The position numbers were made by a program, and so were the translations under genes. A stretch of 64,000 bases of DNA from Halomonas heilongjiangensis (GTDB lineage Bacteria; Pseudomonadota; Gammaproteobacteria; Pseudomonadales; Halomonadaceae). The notes beneath the pieces are model-generated. The model was not told the origin of the DNA, did not search any database, and saw only the letters and a list, made by a program, of their open reading frames with translations. Shown here in pieces: positions 9,436-17,133 of the stretch. The DNA is taken from NCBI RefSeq assembly GCF_002879645.1, contig NZ_PNRE01000047.1:43623-107622 (forward strand). Reading direction: 5' to 3'. Each line of letters opens with the position of its first letter. The stretch's first letter is position 1.

Positions 9436-10107
9436 TCAGCGCAGGATACCGGAGAACGAGTCGATGATCGCCGCTCGCTGCTTGGCGGCTTGCAGCTCGC
9501 CGACATTGCCCACCCGTACGCTGATGTCGATCCGCTGCTGGATATCCTGCCCCGAGGCGTTGCTCACTATCCCGCTGAGGATGGCATCCTGAGTGACCCG
9601 GTGCAGGGCCGCGGTGAACCCCTGGGCATCCTGGAGGGTGACGCCGGAGAAGTCGGCCAAGCCGGCCAGGTTGATGCCGGCCGGTGTCATGTCCACCACC
9701 CGAACTCCCGCCTCGGGCCCAACGCGGGTCGCCGTGCCACCGCGGTCGTTGAAGGATTGCGAGACGAGTTCCACACCGGACCGGGTGACATTCATCACCG
9801 AGATCAGCTGGACTTGATTGCCGATCCGCGTACTGAGTTCGGCACCGAATGCCAGCTCCATCCCCGCGATATTGAAGCCACCGCGAAGCTGCTCCAGTTC
9901 GTCTTCCTCCATGACCATGCCACGGTGGAAGATATCGTCGTCCCGACCGGCCGTCGCCGACTCGCCGAAAGGCGCTGTCCCGGTGCCGAAAGCGAGTGAC
10001 GCCGAGACCATGAATAGCACGCCAGCAACGAGTCGCTGCCCCCGTCGGATCGATCCTCGCGGATCGCGACACCGTCCGTCGGCAAGCGTGGTGCAATGGG
10101 CCTTCAT
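9436..10107 (-). CDS. Exported protein of the C39 cluster with a double-glycine-like motif
   Basis: A 223-residue protein of unknown family. An arginine-rich N terminus precedes a hydrophobic segment (about 27-42) consistent with a signal sequence. Residues 66-80 read MEEDELEQLRGGFNI, strikingly like the E-L-x-x-L-x-G-G leaders cleaved by C39 peptidases. The remainder contains predicted beta-type segments such as QVQLISVMNVTRSGVEL. The ATG has GAGGAGG six bases upstream and lies 17 bases after the C39 peptidase gene, so it is the last gene of that operon. A role as a FapE-like minor component or peptidase substrate is inferred. Confidence 0.75.
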   Translation of the reverse strand: MKAHCTTLADGRCRDPRGSIRRGQRLVAGVLFMVSASLAFGTGTAPFGESATAGRDDDIFHRGMVMEEDELEQLRGGFNIAGMELAFGAELSTRIGNQVQLISVMNVTRSGVELVSQSFNDRGGTATRVGPEAGVRVVDMTPAGINLAGLADFSGVTLQDAQGFTAALHRVTQDAILSGIVSNASGQDIQQRIDISVRVGNVGELQAAKQRAAIIDSFSGILR

Positions 10108-10124
10108 GCCATGCCTCCTCCTCG

Positions 10125-10820
10125 TTACCTGCCCAGTTCATTCATGCCCGGCAGGGTAAGCATGCTGGCCCCGATGCTCGAGCGCTGTACGCCGCGCTCG
10201 ACGGGAGAAGCGGGCCGCACGGCCCAGTCTCGTTCATGATTGAAATGCCGCTGGGCGATCTCCAGCTCTTCCCGGGCACCGAGCACCGTTCCGTTCCAGA
10301 GCGTCTCGAAGTGCTCCCTGGGAACCACGATAGTGCCCGCCGCCGGGTCCCCTACCAGCACGTTGTGCTCGTCGACTCCCTTGACGACGACGAAGTGCTT
10401 GTAGCCAGCCGTATCGACCATGGTGATCGCCGGCACGCCAATCCGGATGAAATCGTCCAGCTCGATGCGGAAACCATCCGAGTTCAGGCCCTGGCTGTCC
10501 AGATAGCGCTTCATGTCCAGCATGGAAAAGCCATGGCGCTGGATCTGCTCGGCATCTCCGGCCCGGATCATCCACTCGAAGACCTCGGCTTCGGTAGTCT
10601 CGCGAGCGTAATGGTAGGTCAGCAGTGTCGCTACCGCCGCCGAGCCACAACTGTAGTCATACTGCTGCCGGATGACCCCGTCCCACCCCATCTCCTGCAG
10701 GCTCTTGGCCTCCACCTGGAAGGTACCAAAGTGGCTGGAGATGGTGACCGGTCCGGCATTGGCCGCGCACCCCAGCGACAACGACACGATGACGGCAGTG
10801 AATCCCCTGAGCACCCTCAT
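10125..10820 (-). CDS. Stand-alone periplasmic C39 family peptidase (FapD-like)
   Basis: A 231-residue protein with a signal peptide (cleavage near residue 22) followed directly by a C39 cysteine-peptidase domain. The catalytic Cys58 lies in RQQYDYSCGSAA, His142 in GYKHFVVVKG and Asp158 in VGDPAAG. Gln52 or Gln53 would form the oxyanion hole. There is no ABC transporter attached. This is the architecture of FapD, required for functional-amyloid export in Pseudomonas. The ATG start is preferred over an upstream GTG because GGGG lies ten bases before it. The neighbours encode likely substrates carrying G-G or G-R motifs. Confidence 0.88.
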   Translation of the reverse strand: MRVLRGFTAVIVSLSLGCAANAGPVTISSHFGTFQVEAKSLQEMGWDGVIRQQYDYSCGSAAVATLLTYHYARETTEAEVFEWMIRAGDAEQIQRHGFSMLDMKRYLDSQGLNSDGFRIELDDFIRIGVPAITMVDTAGYKHFVVVKGVDEHNVLVGDPAAGTIVVPREHFETLWNGTVLGAREELEIAQRHFNHERDWAVRPASPVERGVQRSSIGASMLTLPGMNELGR

Positions 10821-10880
10821 GATACACACGCCCCTTCGACTGGCAGCGGACGACCGGTGACGTTTCCGGCACCGGCTGCA

Positions 10881-11297
10881 CTAGTTCGAAATAAAGACAC
10901 TGATACCGACGGCGTTGTTGATCGAGTTGCCATGCCCCGTCACGGCACTGAAGATGCCTGTGCCGCTGTAGCGGCCCAGGGCATTGCTATCGAAGTTGAT
11001 ATTTCCCGAGACCATGTTCCCGTTCACGACATTGAATGAGGAATCGGTGACGGTGGCGCTCATGTTCTGAACACTTTTCACCGTATTGAAATGGATGATG
11101 GCACCTTCTCTCCCCCGTGCCGCCTCCATCTCCTGAAGGTCGAGACTCTCCATGGCGGCAAACCCCGAAGATGGCGCTGTTCCGCTGTCGGCCACGCCGA
11201 CCGAAGACATGCCCACCATCGACAACAGCACCGCAGCCAGAAACGCAGGGTAAAACCGGTAACGATATCCGAGTAGATTGAGTGATGTCGCCTTCAT
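10881..11297 (-). CDS. Small exported protein of the C39 cluster
   Basis: A 138-residue protein with a signal-like hydrophobic segment (residues 17-36). It then has LDLQEMEAARGREGA at 52-66, resembling the short E-L/M-x-x-x-x-G motif near the mature N terminus of several secreted gammaproteobacterial proteins. The rest is rich in Asn, Ser, Val and Gly (for example NVVNGNMVSGNINF), as in amyloid-forming or beta-solenoid proteins. It ends SINNAVGISVFISN. It sits between the glycine-rich gene and the peptidase gene on the same strand. I do not recognise a named family; a minor fibre subunit or nucleator is a plausible guess. Confidence 0.72.
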   Translation of the reverse strand: MKATSLNLLGYRYRFYPAFLAAVLLSMVGMSSVGVADSGTAPSSGFAAMESLDLQEMEAARGREGAIIHFNTVKSVQNMSATVTDSSFNVVNGNMVSGNINFDSNALGRYSGTGIFSAVTGHGNSINNAVGISVFISN

Positions 11298-11340
11298 GGC
11301 CTGGACTCCCGGTATCCGATCCATACGGCTGATTCATCGA

Positions 11341-11370
11341 GGGAGCCGGTGGTTGAACCCACCGGCCCCC
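11341..11370 (-). promoter_or_regulatory. Intra-operon stem-loop
   Basis: GCCGGTGG at 11345-11352 pairs with CCACCGGC at 11359-11366, extended by GGG/CCC beyond one mismatch. It lies between the glycine-rich gene and the next gene of the operon. No T run follows, so it is more likely a 3' stabiliser or partial attenuator that would favour expression of the first, presumably most abundant, product. Confidence 0.55.
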
Positions 11371-11391
11371 GGTTCCACGGCGTGCTTTCCG

Positions 11392-12585
11392 TTAGTTGCC
11401 GATATGCACACTGCTGTGTGCGGCAACGCTGGTGCCGGCCAGTTGCGAGTTGTAGAGGCCAGTGGAGACGTTCATGTTGTTGATGCCACCGAATACGCCT
11501 CCACCAACGGCCACCCTCGCCGCACCGGTTGTGAAGGAGGCAGCGCCGCCGTTGCCGCCGTCGCCGCCGGCCCCACCGTTGCCGGCCCTGGCCATGGCCT
11601 CGCCCGTGGAACCTTGGCCGCGACCGCCGTCGCCACCATTGCCGTTGCCGCCGTTGCCGGCCATCGCTTCGGCATCACCGCCGTTGCCACCACTGCCGGC
11701 GAACGCGGAACCCTCACCGGTCCCGGAACCGGTACCGGTACCGTTGCCCGCGCCGCCATCTCCCGAAGTCGCGGTGGCGGTGGAAGCCGAATCGGCCGCC
11801 GCGCTCTGATCGCCGCCAAAGGTCCCCGTCGACCCGGCGTCGGCGAAATCGTCACCGACCTCGCCGAGCGCCGCGAGGTTACCCGCGGCAGCGCCTGCGG
11901 CCGAGCCGGCACCGGCGTCGGTATCGCCACCTTGACCGGCCCCCAGGCCCAGGCCCAGGCCCAGCCCGGTGCCGGCGGCGTCGCCACCGTTGTCACCATC
12001 GCCGGCATTGGCGACCGCCTGTCCACCATCTCCACCGTTGCCGTTGCCACCGGCGCCGCCGACCCCGACACCGAGGTTCACCGCCGCCGCGGTCCCACCC
12101 GCGCCACCCGTCGCCGCGGAGGCGCCGAGGCCGCCATTGATGCTGAAGCCTGCTCCCACTACGGTGGAGTTCATCTCCTGTAGCGAGATCACGCTGGTGG
12201 AGGTGTTGTAGGACTCGCTCATCGCCCAGGCATCACCGCCACGGCCGACCGAGCCACCATTGCCGCCGGTTCCGGTGCCTGCGCCATAGCCGGCATAGCC
12301 ATCGCCACCGGTGCCGCCGTTGGCGCCAGTGGAGTCGTCATCATTGGAATCGTCGTTGTTGATGCCACCGTAGGCATCGCCGCCGTTGCCGCTGCCCCCG
12401 ACGCCCAGGCCGAAACCGGCACCACCCTCAGCGTTGCCGCTGTTGCCACCCACCGCCGTCGCGCTGGAGGCCACGTTCTGGTCGACCTGATCGGCAAAGC
12501 CGGCACTCGGGTTTGCATGAGCAGTGGAGATTGCCATCACCAATGCCAGCAAGGGAGTACCCGCCACTACCAGATACTTTTTCAT
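11392..12585 (-). CDS. Secreted glycine/alanine-rich repetitive protein (amyloid-like subunit candidate)
   Basis: A 397-residue protein with a clear signal peptide (MKKYLVVAGTPLLALVMA, cleavage after STAHA). Most of the mature chain is low-complexity Gly, Ala, Asn and Asp in short units such as GGNGNGGDGG. Two non-repetitive islands stand out: about 121-152 (AWAMSESYNTSTSVISLQEM onwards) and the C-terminal 40 residues (GGVFGGINNMNVSTGLYNSQ onwards). It is the first gene of the C39-peptidase operon, with GGAG eight bases before the ATG. Composition and neighbours suggest a fibre-forming or matrix protein comparable in role to FapB/FapC, but it has no obvious sequence identity to them. Confidence 0.8.
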   Translation of the reverse strand: MKKYLVVAGTPLLALVMAISTAHANPSAGFADQVDQNVASSATAVGGNSGNAEGGAGFGLGVGGSGNGGDAYGGINNDDSNDDDSTGANGGTGGDGYAGYGAGTGTGGNGGSVGRGGDAWAMSESYNTSTSVISLQEMNSTVVGAGFSINGGLGASAATGGAGGTAAAVNLGVGVGGAGGNGNGGDGGQAVANAGDGDNGGDAAGTGLGLGLGLGAGQGGDTDAGAGSAAGAAAGNLAALGEVGDDFADAGSTGTFGGDQSAAADSASTATATSGDGGAGNGTGTGSGTGEGSAFAGSGGNGGDAEAMAGNGGNGNGGDGGRGQGSTGEAMARAGNGGAGGDGGNGGAASFTTGAARVAVGGGVFGGINNMNVSTGLYNSQLAGTSVAAHSSVHIGN

Positions 12586-13094
12586 GATCGTTTCTCCGTG
12601 ATAAGTACGACTCAACCCTTCGATTTCCATTGCTGCGTCACTGCGAACCGGTGCTACTGCATCGAGGTGAGTCAGCACCCTTGAACGTCGATTCCCGCTC
12701 GCAGTCACAGACCCATGCAGCACGATCCATGCCACCACCGCCCACGGGTTTGCCAAGCCACTGGAAACCCGGGAGATAATGAGTCGTTCGTCAACGCCAG
12801 CCGGAGAGAAGAGGCGCCGGCCGAGACCGGAGCAGAGCCTTTTATGTATCACCGCTGAAACATGGCGGGAGCGGCTCGAGAAATCATGCGGATCATTCCC
12901 AGGACAAACATCGGGTTAACCTCACGTTTCTCGATGAAACGCCGCTGTTACGCAGAGGATATCCATCGCGTTTCCCGGCATTTCAGAGAGTTGGCTTACC
13001 GTACGCCCTGGCACCCCGCCGGCGAGTGCCCAAGCGGGATTGTCGCGGTGGTCAAGCCTGGTAGTGGAGGTGGGGGTATCGTGGTGAGGGCGTT
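12586..13094. other. Intergenic region with leader and promoter of the glycine-rich operon
   Basis: No supported gene lies in these 509 bases. The left part is the minus-strand leader of the glycine-rich operon with its sigma-54 promoter at 12719-12734. The rest separates that promoter from the end of cobA and shows no structure I can name. Confidence 0.65.
12719..12734 (-). promoter_or_regulatory. Sigma-54 (-24/-12) promoter for the glycine-rich/C39 operon
   Basis: Read on the minus strand the site is TGGCATGGATCGTGCT. It matches the consensus TGGCACRNNNNTTGCW at all but two positions and keeps the essential GG and GC elements exactly ten bases apart. It lies about 130 bases upstream of the first gene and a few kilobases from a sigma-54 activator gene, which makes a chance match unlikely. 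Confidence 0.75.
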
Positions 13095-14012
13095 TCATGC
13101 CATCTCGGGCTGGACCTGCCGCCCGGCCCTCGCCGGGCTGGCCTCGACCATCCGTACCACGCTGCCGACCACGATGAGACACGGCGAGGGCAGCGGCGCG
13201 GCGGTGAGCCTGTCGGGCATATCGGCCAGGGTGCCGACGAGGGCCTCCTGCCCGGGCAGACTGGCATTGGCCACCAGCATCATCGGCCAGTCGCCGGGTA
13301 AGCCGGCGCGTCTCAATCCGGCACAGATCGCCGATACCTTGGAGAGCCCCATGTAGAACACCAGGGTCTCGTCGCGGCGAGCGAGGCCTGCCCAGTCGGG
13401 TTCGCCGTCCTCGCGGCACAGCTGGGCGGTGACGAAGCGCAGTTGCTGGGCATGGGCCCGGTCGGTGAGCGGGATGCCCATGCCCGCGCAGGCCGCCGAT
13501 GCCGCGGTGATGCCGGGCACGATCTCGGCGGGCACCTCGGCCTCGGCGAGGGCGGCGAGTTCTTCGCCCATGCGCCCGAACACCCCGGGATCGCCCCCCT
13601 TGAGGCGCACCACCGACTTGCCCTCGCCGGCCAGCCTGACCAGCAGGTCGCCGATCTCGGCCTGGGGCACGCTGTGGTGGCCCCGGGCCTTGCCCACATA
13701 GTAGCGCTCGCGGCCGACGGGAATCAGCGCCAGCACCTCATCGCCGACCAGGCGATCGTAGACCACGGCATCGGCCTGCATCAGCAGCCGCGCGGCCTTG
13801 AGGGTCAACAGCGCCACGTCGCCGCTGCCGGCCCCCACCAGATAGACGGTACCGGGACGGCAATCGCCATCCCGTGGCAGCAGGATGCCCTGCCCCCCGG
13901 TGCTTCCCCTCACCCCCTCCAGGTACCGACTGGCCACGGCGCCGAGGCGTGCCAGGGCGCTGGGGACATCAGGCAACGTCAATGCTTTCAGGCTTCGGCT
14001 CAGCGCGCGCAT
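13095..14012 (-). CDS. cobA: Uroporphyrinogen-III C-methyltransferase
   Basis: A 305-residue SAM-dependent methyltransferase that converts uroporphyrinogen III to precorrin-2, the siroheme precursor needed by NirB. Family signatures are visible: VYLVGAGSGDVALLTLKAAR near the start of the catalytic domain, ADAVVYDRLV, VRLKGGDPGVFGRMGEE and VPGITAASAACAGMGIPLT. An N-terminal extension of about 60 residues precedes the catalytic domain. The start was chosen for its AGGAGAGGG ribosome site. It overlaps the end of nasA by 44 bases, implying coupled expression with nitrate reductase. Confidence 0.93.
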   Translation of the reverse strand: MRALSRSLKALTLPDVPSALARLGAVASRYLEGVRGSTGGQGILLPRDGDCRPGTVYLVGAGSGDVALLTLKAARLLMQADAVVYDRLVGDEVLALIPVGRERYYVGKARGHHSVPQAEIGDLLVRLAGEGKSVVRLKGGDPGVFGRMGEELAALAEAEVPAEIVPGITAASAACAGMGIPLTDRAHAQQLRFVTAQLCREDGEPDWAGLARRDETLVFYMGLSKVSAICAGLRRAGLPGDWPMMLVANASLPGQEALVGTLADMPDRLTAAPLPSPCLIVVGSVVRMVEASPARAGRQVQPEMA

Positions 14013-16719
14013 GGGCCCTCTCCTCTTCGGCACTTTCTTCGATAAGGGATTTCAGTTCGGGGATGCAGCTGCCGCACTGGGTGCCGCAGGCCAGCCGGGC
14101 GCCCAGCGCCTCGACGCTGGTGTCGCCGGCGTGGATGGCGGAGACGATGGAGGACCGGCCCACCTGGTGGCAGCTGCACACCACCGGGCCGCTATCGGCG
14201 GCGCCATCGTCGCAGCCGGCGAGCAGGCGTCGGCGACGGGCCGCATCCAGCGATTCGCCGCGGGCGCTCTCCTGGAAGCGCTCGTCGAGCCAGGCCAGGC
14301 CGGGAAGCTCCCGGGGAGGCGCCACCATCAGCCACCAGCGCAGGCGACCCGCCTCGATCCCCGCGGCGCGCAGGCGTCCACTGGCCGGGTCTTCGCACCA
14401 CAGCGCCGGGGCCACCGGCAGGTGCGCGCTCAGCCAGGCCAGCCAGTCGGGACGCTCGCCCGACCGACCGCCGGCCAGTTGCCAGCGCTGGCACCCGCCG
14501 AGGGGAATGCGCGCCCAGTAGCCGGCGGTGTCACACCAGTCGGCGTCGACCGCCAGGTCGGCGGCCACCAGCAGGGTCGCTTCCCAGCCGGCCGCCAGGG
14601 GTTCGAGCGAGACCGCGCCATGCTTGGATTCGGGTTGTCCGGAAACGGGGTCGCGATGCGCCTCCAGCAGTCCCCCCATGCTCGCACGACCGCTGAACTG
14701 GCCGGTCCAGTGCATGGGCACGAAGACCTCGCCACGGCGCTGCCCCTTGGAGACCCGCACCCGGCCGAGGTAGTCGTCGCCGGCGCCGGTCAAGCGCGCC
14801 AGTTGCTGATCCTCGATGCCCAGGGCCTGGGCATCTTCCGGGGTGAGCTCGATAAAGGGCTCGGCGCGGTGGTTCATCAGCCGCGGCGCCCGGCCGGTGC
14901 GGGTCATGGTGTGCCACTGGTCGCGCACCCGGCCGGTGTTGAGGCGCAGCGGCCGTGCCTCGCTCAGCGCCTGCTCGGGCTCGCGGGGCCGCACCGGGAT
15001 CAGCCTGGCCAGGCCGTCCGGGGTGGCGAAACGGCCATCCTCGAACAGCCGCGCCGTCCCTTGCGGTGCCCGGGCCGTCACCGGCCACTGGATCGGCGCC
15101 AGGGCGTCATAGGCCGCCCGGTCGAGCCCGGCCAGGCCGGAGATATCGAACAGCCGCGCGGAGTCGGCGCCGTCCCGGTTCTCGAACCCCGACAGCCGGG
15201 CATGCTCGTCGAAGATCTCGCCCGGGTGCTCGAAGGCGAAGGCCTCGCCGAACCCGAGCCGGCGGGCCACCTGGGTGATGATCCACCAGTCGTGACGCGC
15301 CTCGCCCGGCGGCGGCAGGATGCCGCGCTGGCGGGAGATGCGCCGCTCGGAGTTGGTCACGGTGCCGTCCTTCTCCGACCAGCCCGAGGCCGGCAGCACG
15401 ATGTCGGCATAGGGCAGCAGGTCGGTGTCGGCCACGCACTCGGAGACGATCACCAGCGGACATTTCTCGAGTGCTGCCCGTACCCTATCGGCTCTCGGCA
15501 GGCTCACCGCCGGGTTGGTGGCCATGATCCACACCGCCTTCACCTCGCCCCGTTCGATCGCCTCGAACAGCTCCAGCGCCTTATGGCCCGGCCCGTCCGG
15601 CACATCCGGCGTCAGGTGCTCCGTGGCCCAGAAGCGGGTAACGCGGTCGATGGCACCGGGGCTGTGGTAGTCCATGTGAGCGGCCAACTGGTTGGCCAAT
15701 CCGCCCACCTCGCGGCCCCCCATGGCGTTGGGTTGGCCGGTGATCGAGAAGGGCCCGGCGCCCGGCAACCCGATCTTGCCGCCGGCCAGGTGGCAGTTGA
15801 TGATGGCATTGCACTTGTCGGTACCGCTGGAGGACTGGTTGATTCCCTGGGAGTAGAGGGTCACCACGTGCAGTTGGCTGGCGAACCAGTAGAAGAAGGT
15901 CTCGAGGCGTTCCGGGTCGACATCGCAGTCGGCGGCGATGGCCTCCACCGCGCCGTCGCCCTCCCGGGCCGCGGCCAGGGCGTCATCGAGGCCAGTGGTG
16001 TGCTTCTCGAGATAGACGCGGTCCAGCCTGCCCTTGTCGGCCATCCAGGCCAGCAGGCCGTTGAACAGCCGGGCGTCGCTGCCGGGCTTGAGGCCCAGGT
16101 AGAGGTCGGCGATCTCGCAGGTGTCCGTCACCCGGGGATCGATCACCACCACCCGCATCAGCGGGTTGCGACTCTTGGCGGTGCGCAGGCGCTGGTAGAG
16201 CACCGGGTGGTTCCAGGCCAGATTCGAGCCGACCAGCACCACCAGCTCGGCCTCCTCGATGTCCTCGTAGTTGCACGGCACCGCATCGGCCCCCAGGGAG
16301 CGCTTGTAGGCGGCGACCGCCGAGGCCATGCAGAGCCGCGAGTTGGTATCCAGGTGTGGCGTACCGAGAAAGCCCTTGAACAGCTTGTTGGCGACATAGT
16401 AGTCCTCGGTGAGCAGTTGCCCCGAGAGATAGGCCGCCACCGCCCCCTTGCCGTGGTCGCGGCGAGTCGCCTGCAGTCGCTCGGCCACGGCGTCGAGTGC
16501 CGTCTCCCAGTCCACCTCGGCACCGTCGACCCGCGGACGGGTCAGTCGACCGTGGTCTCCCAGGGTCTCGTGCAGTGCCGAGCCCTTGACGCACAGCCGC
16601 CCGAAGTTGGCCGGGTGATCGGCATCGCCGTCCACCCCGGTGATCCGGTCGTTCTCCACGCAGGCCAGCACGCCACAGCCGACGCCGCAGTAGGGGCAGG
16701 TGGTTCGGGCCTGATGCAT
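13969..16719 (-). CDS. nasA: Assimilatory nitrate reductase catalytic subunit
   Basis: A 916-residue cytoplasmic molybdenum (bis-MGD) enzyme that reduces nitrate to nitrite. The N-terminal [4Fe-4S] ligand motif CPYCGVGCGVLAC is present, followed by molybdopterin-domain signatures such as ASAVAAYKRSLGADAVPCNY and GINQSSSGTDKCNAIINCHL. The C terminus carries a BFD-like [2Fe-2S] domain with VVCSCHQVGRSSIV and CGTQCGSCIPELK, as in NasA proteins that take electrons from a NasB-type flavoprotein. It is transcribed away from nasT-nasS behind a sigma-54 promoter and a hairpin-rich leader, and overlaps cobA. Confidence 0.96.
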   Translation of the reverse strand: MHQARTTCPYCGVGCGVLACVENDRITGVDGDADHPANFGRLCVKGSALHETLGDHGRLTRPRVDGAEVDWETALDAVAERLQATRRDHGKGAVAAYLSGQLLTEDYYVANKLFKGFLGTPHLDTNSRLCMASAVAAYKRSLGADAVPCNYEDIEEAELVVLVGSNLAWNHPVLYQRLRTAKSRNPLMRVVVIDPRVTDTCEIADLYLGLKPGSDARLFNGLLAWMADKGRLDRVYLEKHTTGLDDALAAAREGDGAVEAIAADCDVDPERLETFFYWFASQLHVVTLYSQGINQSSSGTDKCNAIINCHLAGGKIGLPGAGPFSITGQPNAMGGREVGGLANQLAAHMDYHSPGAIDRVTRFWATEHLTPDVPDGPGHKALELFEAIERGEVKAVWIMATNPAVSLPRADRVRAALEKCPLVIVSECVADTDLLPYADIVLPASGWSEKDGTVTNSERRISRQRGILPPPGEARHDWWIITQVARRLGFGEAFAFEHPGEIFDEHARLSGFENRDGADSARLFDISGLAGLDRAAYDALAPIQWPVTARAPQGTARLFEDGRFATPDGLARLIPVRPREPEQALSEARPLRLNTGRVRDQWHTMTRTGRAPRLMNHRAEPFIELTPEDAQALGIEDQQLARLTGAGDDYLGRVRVSKGQRRGEVFVPMHWTGQFSGRASMGGLLEAHRDPVSGQPESKHGAVSLEPLAAGWEATLLVAADLAVDADWCDTAGYWARIPLGGCQRWQLAGGRSGERPDWLAWLSAHLPVAPALWCEDPASGRLRAAGIEAGRLRWWLMVAPPRELPGLAWLDERFQESARGESLDAARRRRLLAGCDDGAADSGPVVCSCHQVGRSSIVSAIHAGDTSVEALGARLACGTQCGSCIPELKSLIEESAEEERAHARAEPKPESIDVA

Positions 16720-16752
16720 GACGATCTCCTGTCGCGGTAGGTCTGGAAACGG

Positions 16753-16831
16753 CGACGCCCGCCAACACCCCCCTGAGCAGGGGGCCGTTGGCGGGCGTCG
16801 TTGCCTGGTCGGAGAACCGGCATGGCTCTCC
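16753..16831 (-). promoter_or_regulatory. nasA leader RNA with two hairpins (probable NasT-controlled attenuator)
   Basis: On the minus strand the leader first forms a hairpin at 16811-16831 (GGAGAGCC pairing with GGTTCTCC, one G-U, short loop). It then forms a very strong one at 16753-16800: a 14-bp perfect outer stem (CGACGCCCGCCAAC with its complement) around an inner C5/G5 stem, followed by GTTT. It ends about 30 bases before the nasA ATG. ANTAR proteins such as NasT/NasR act on paired leader hairpins ahead of nas genes. The downstream T run is weak, so terminator strength is uncertain. Confidence 0.65.
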
Positions 16832-16862
16832 TTACCGTGTGATCAGCTAGTGCCACCCCTCA

Positions 16863-16878
16863 AGCAACACACATGCCA
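16863..16878 (-). promoter_or_regulatory. Sigma-54 (-24/-12) promoter of nasA
   Basis: Read on the minus strand the site is TGGCATGTGTGTTGCT, 15 of 16 positions matching TGGCACRNNNNTTGCW with the GG-N10-GC spacing intact. Transcription would start near 16850 and run through the hairpin leader into nasA. Sigma-54 control fits nitrogen-starvation (NtrC) regulation of nitrate assimilation. Confidence 0.8.
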
Positions 16879-17133
16879 TGCTGTAATTTCTGCTGTCACT
16901 CCAAAGACCTGGGACTCCCTCGCCCCTCCTGCCGGGAACCATGCCCCCGCCCGCCGCACCAATGACTATCATGACCGGCCACACCATGCACCACCCTGGT
17001 GCCGACAGCCCTCGACACGACGGCCACGCCTCCCTCCCACCCGCCCGGAACTGGCGTCCCGCCTCGAGGTAGCGGTAACTGGAATGCATCTTGCAACGCA
17101 GTAAACGCACGCAACACGACGAGCGACACAGCC

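Noticed and set aside
13885..16740. 951-codon open frame on the plus strand opposite nasA and cobA
   Set aside because: It is an antisense shadow caused by third-position GC bias; the product has no domain and nasA on the other strand is unambiguous.
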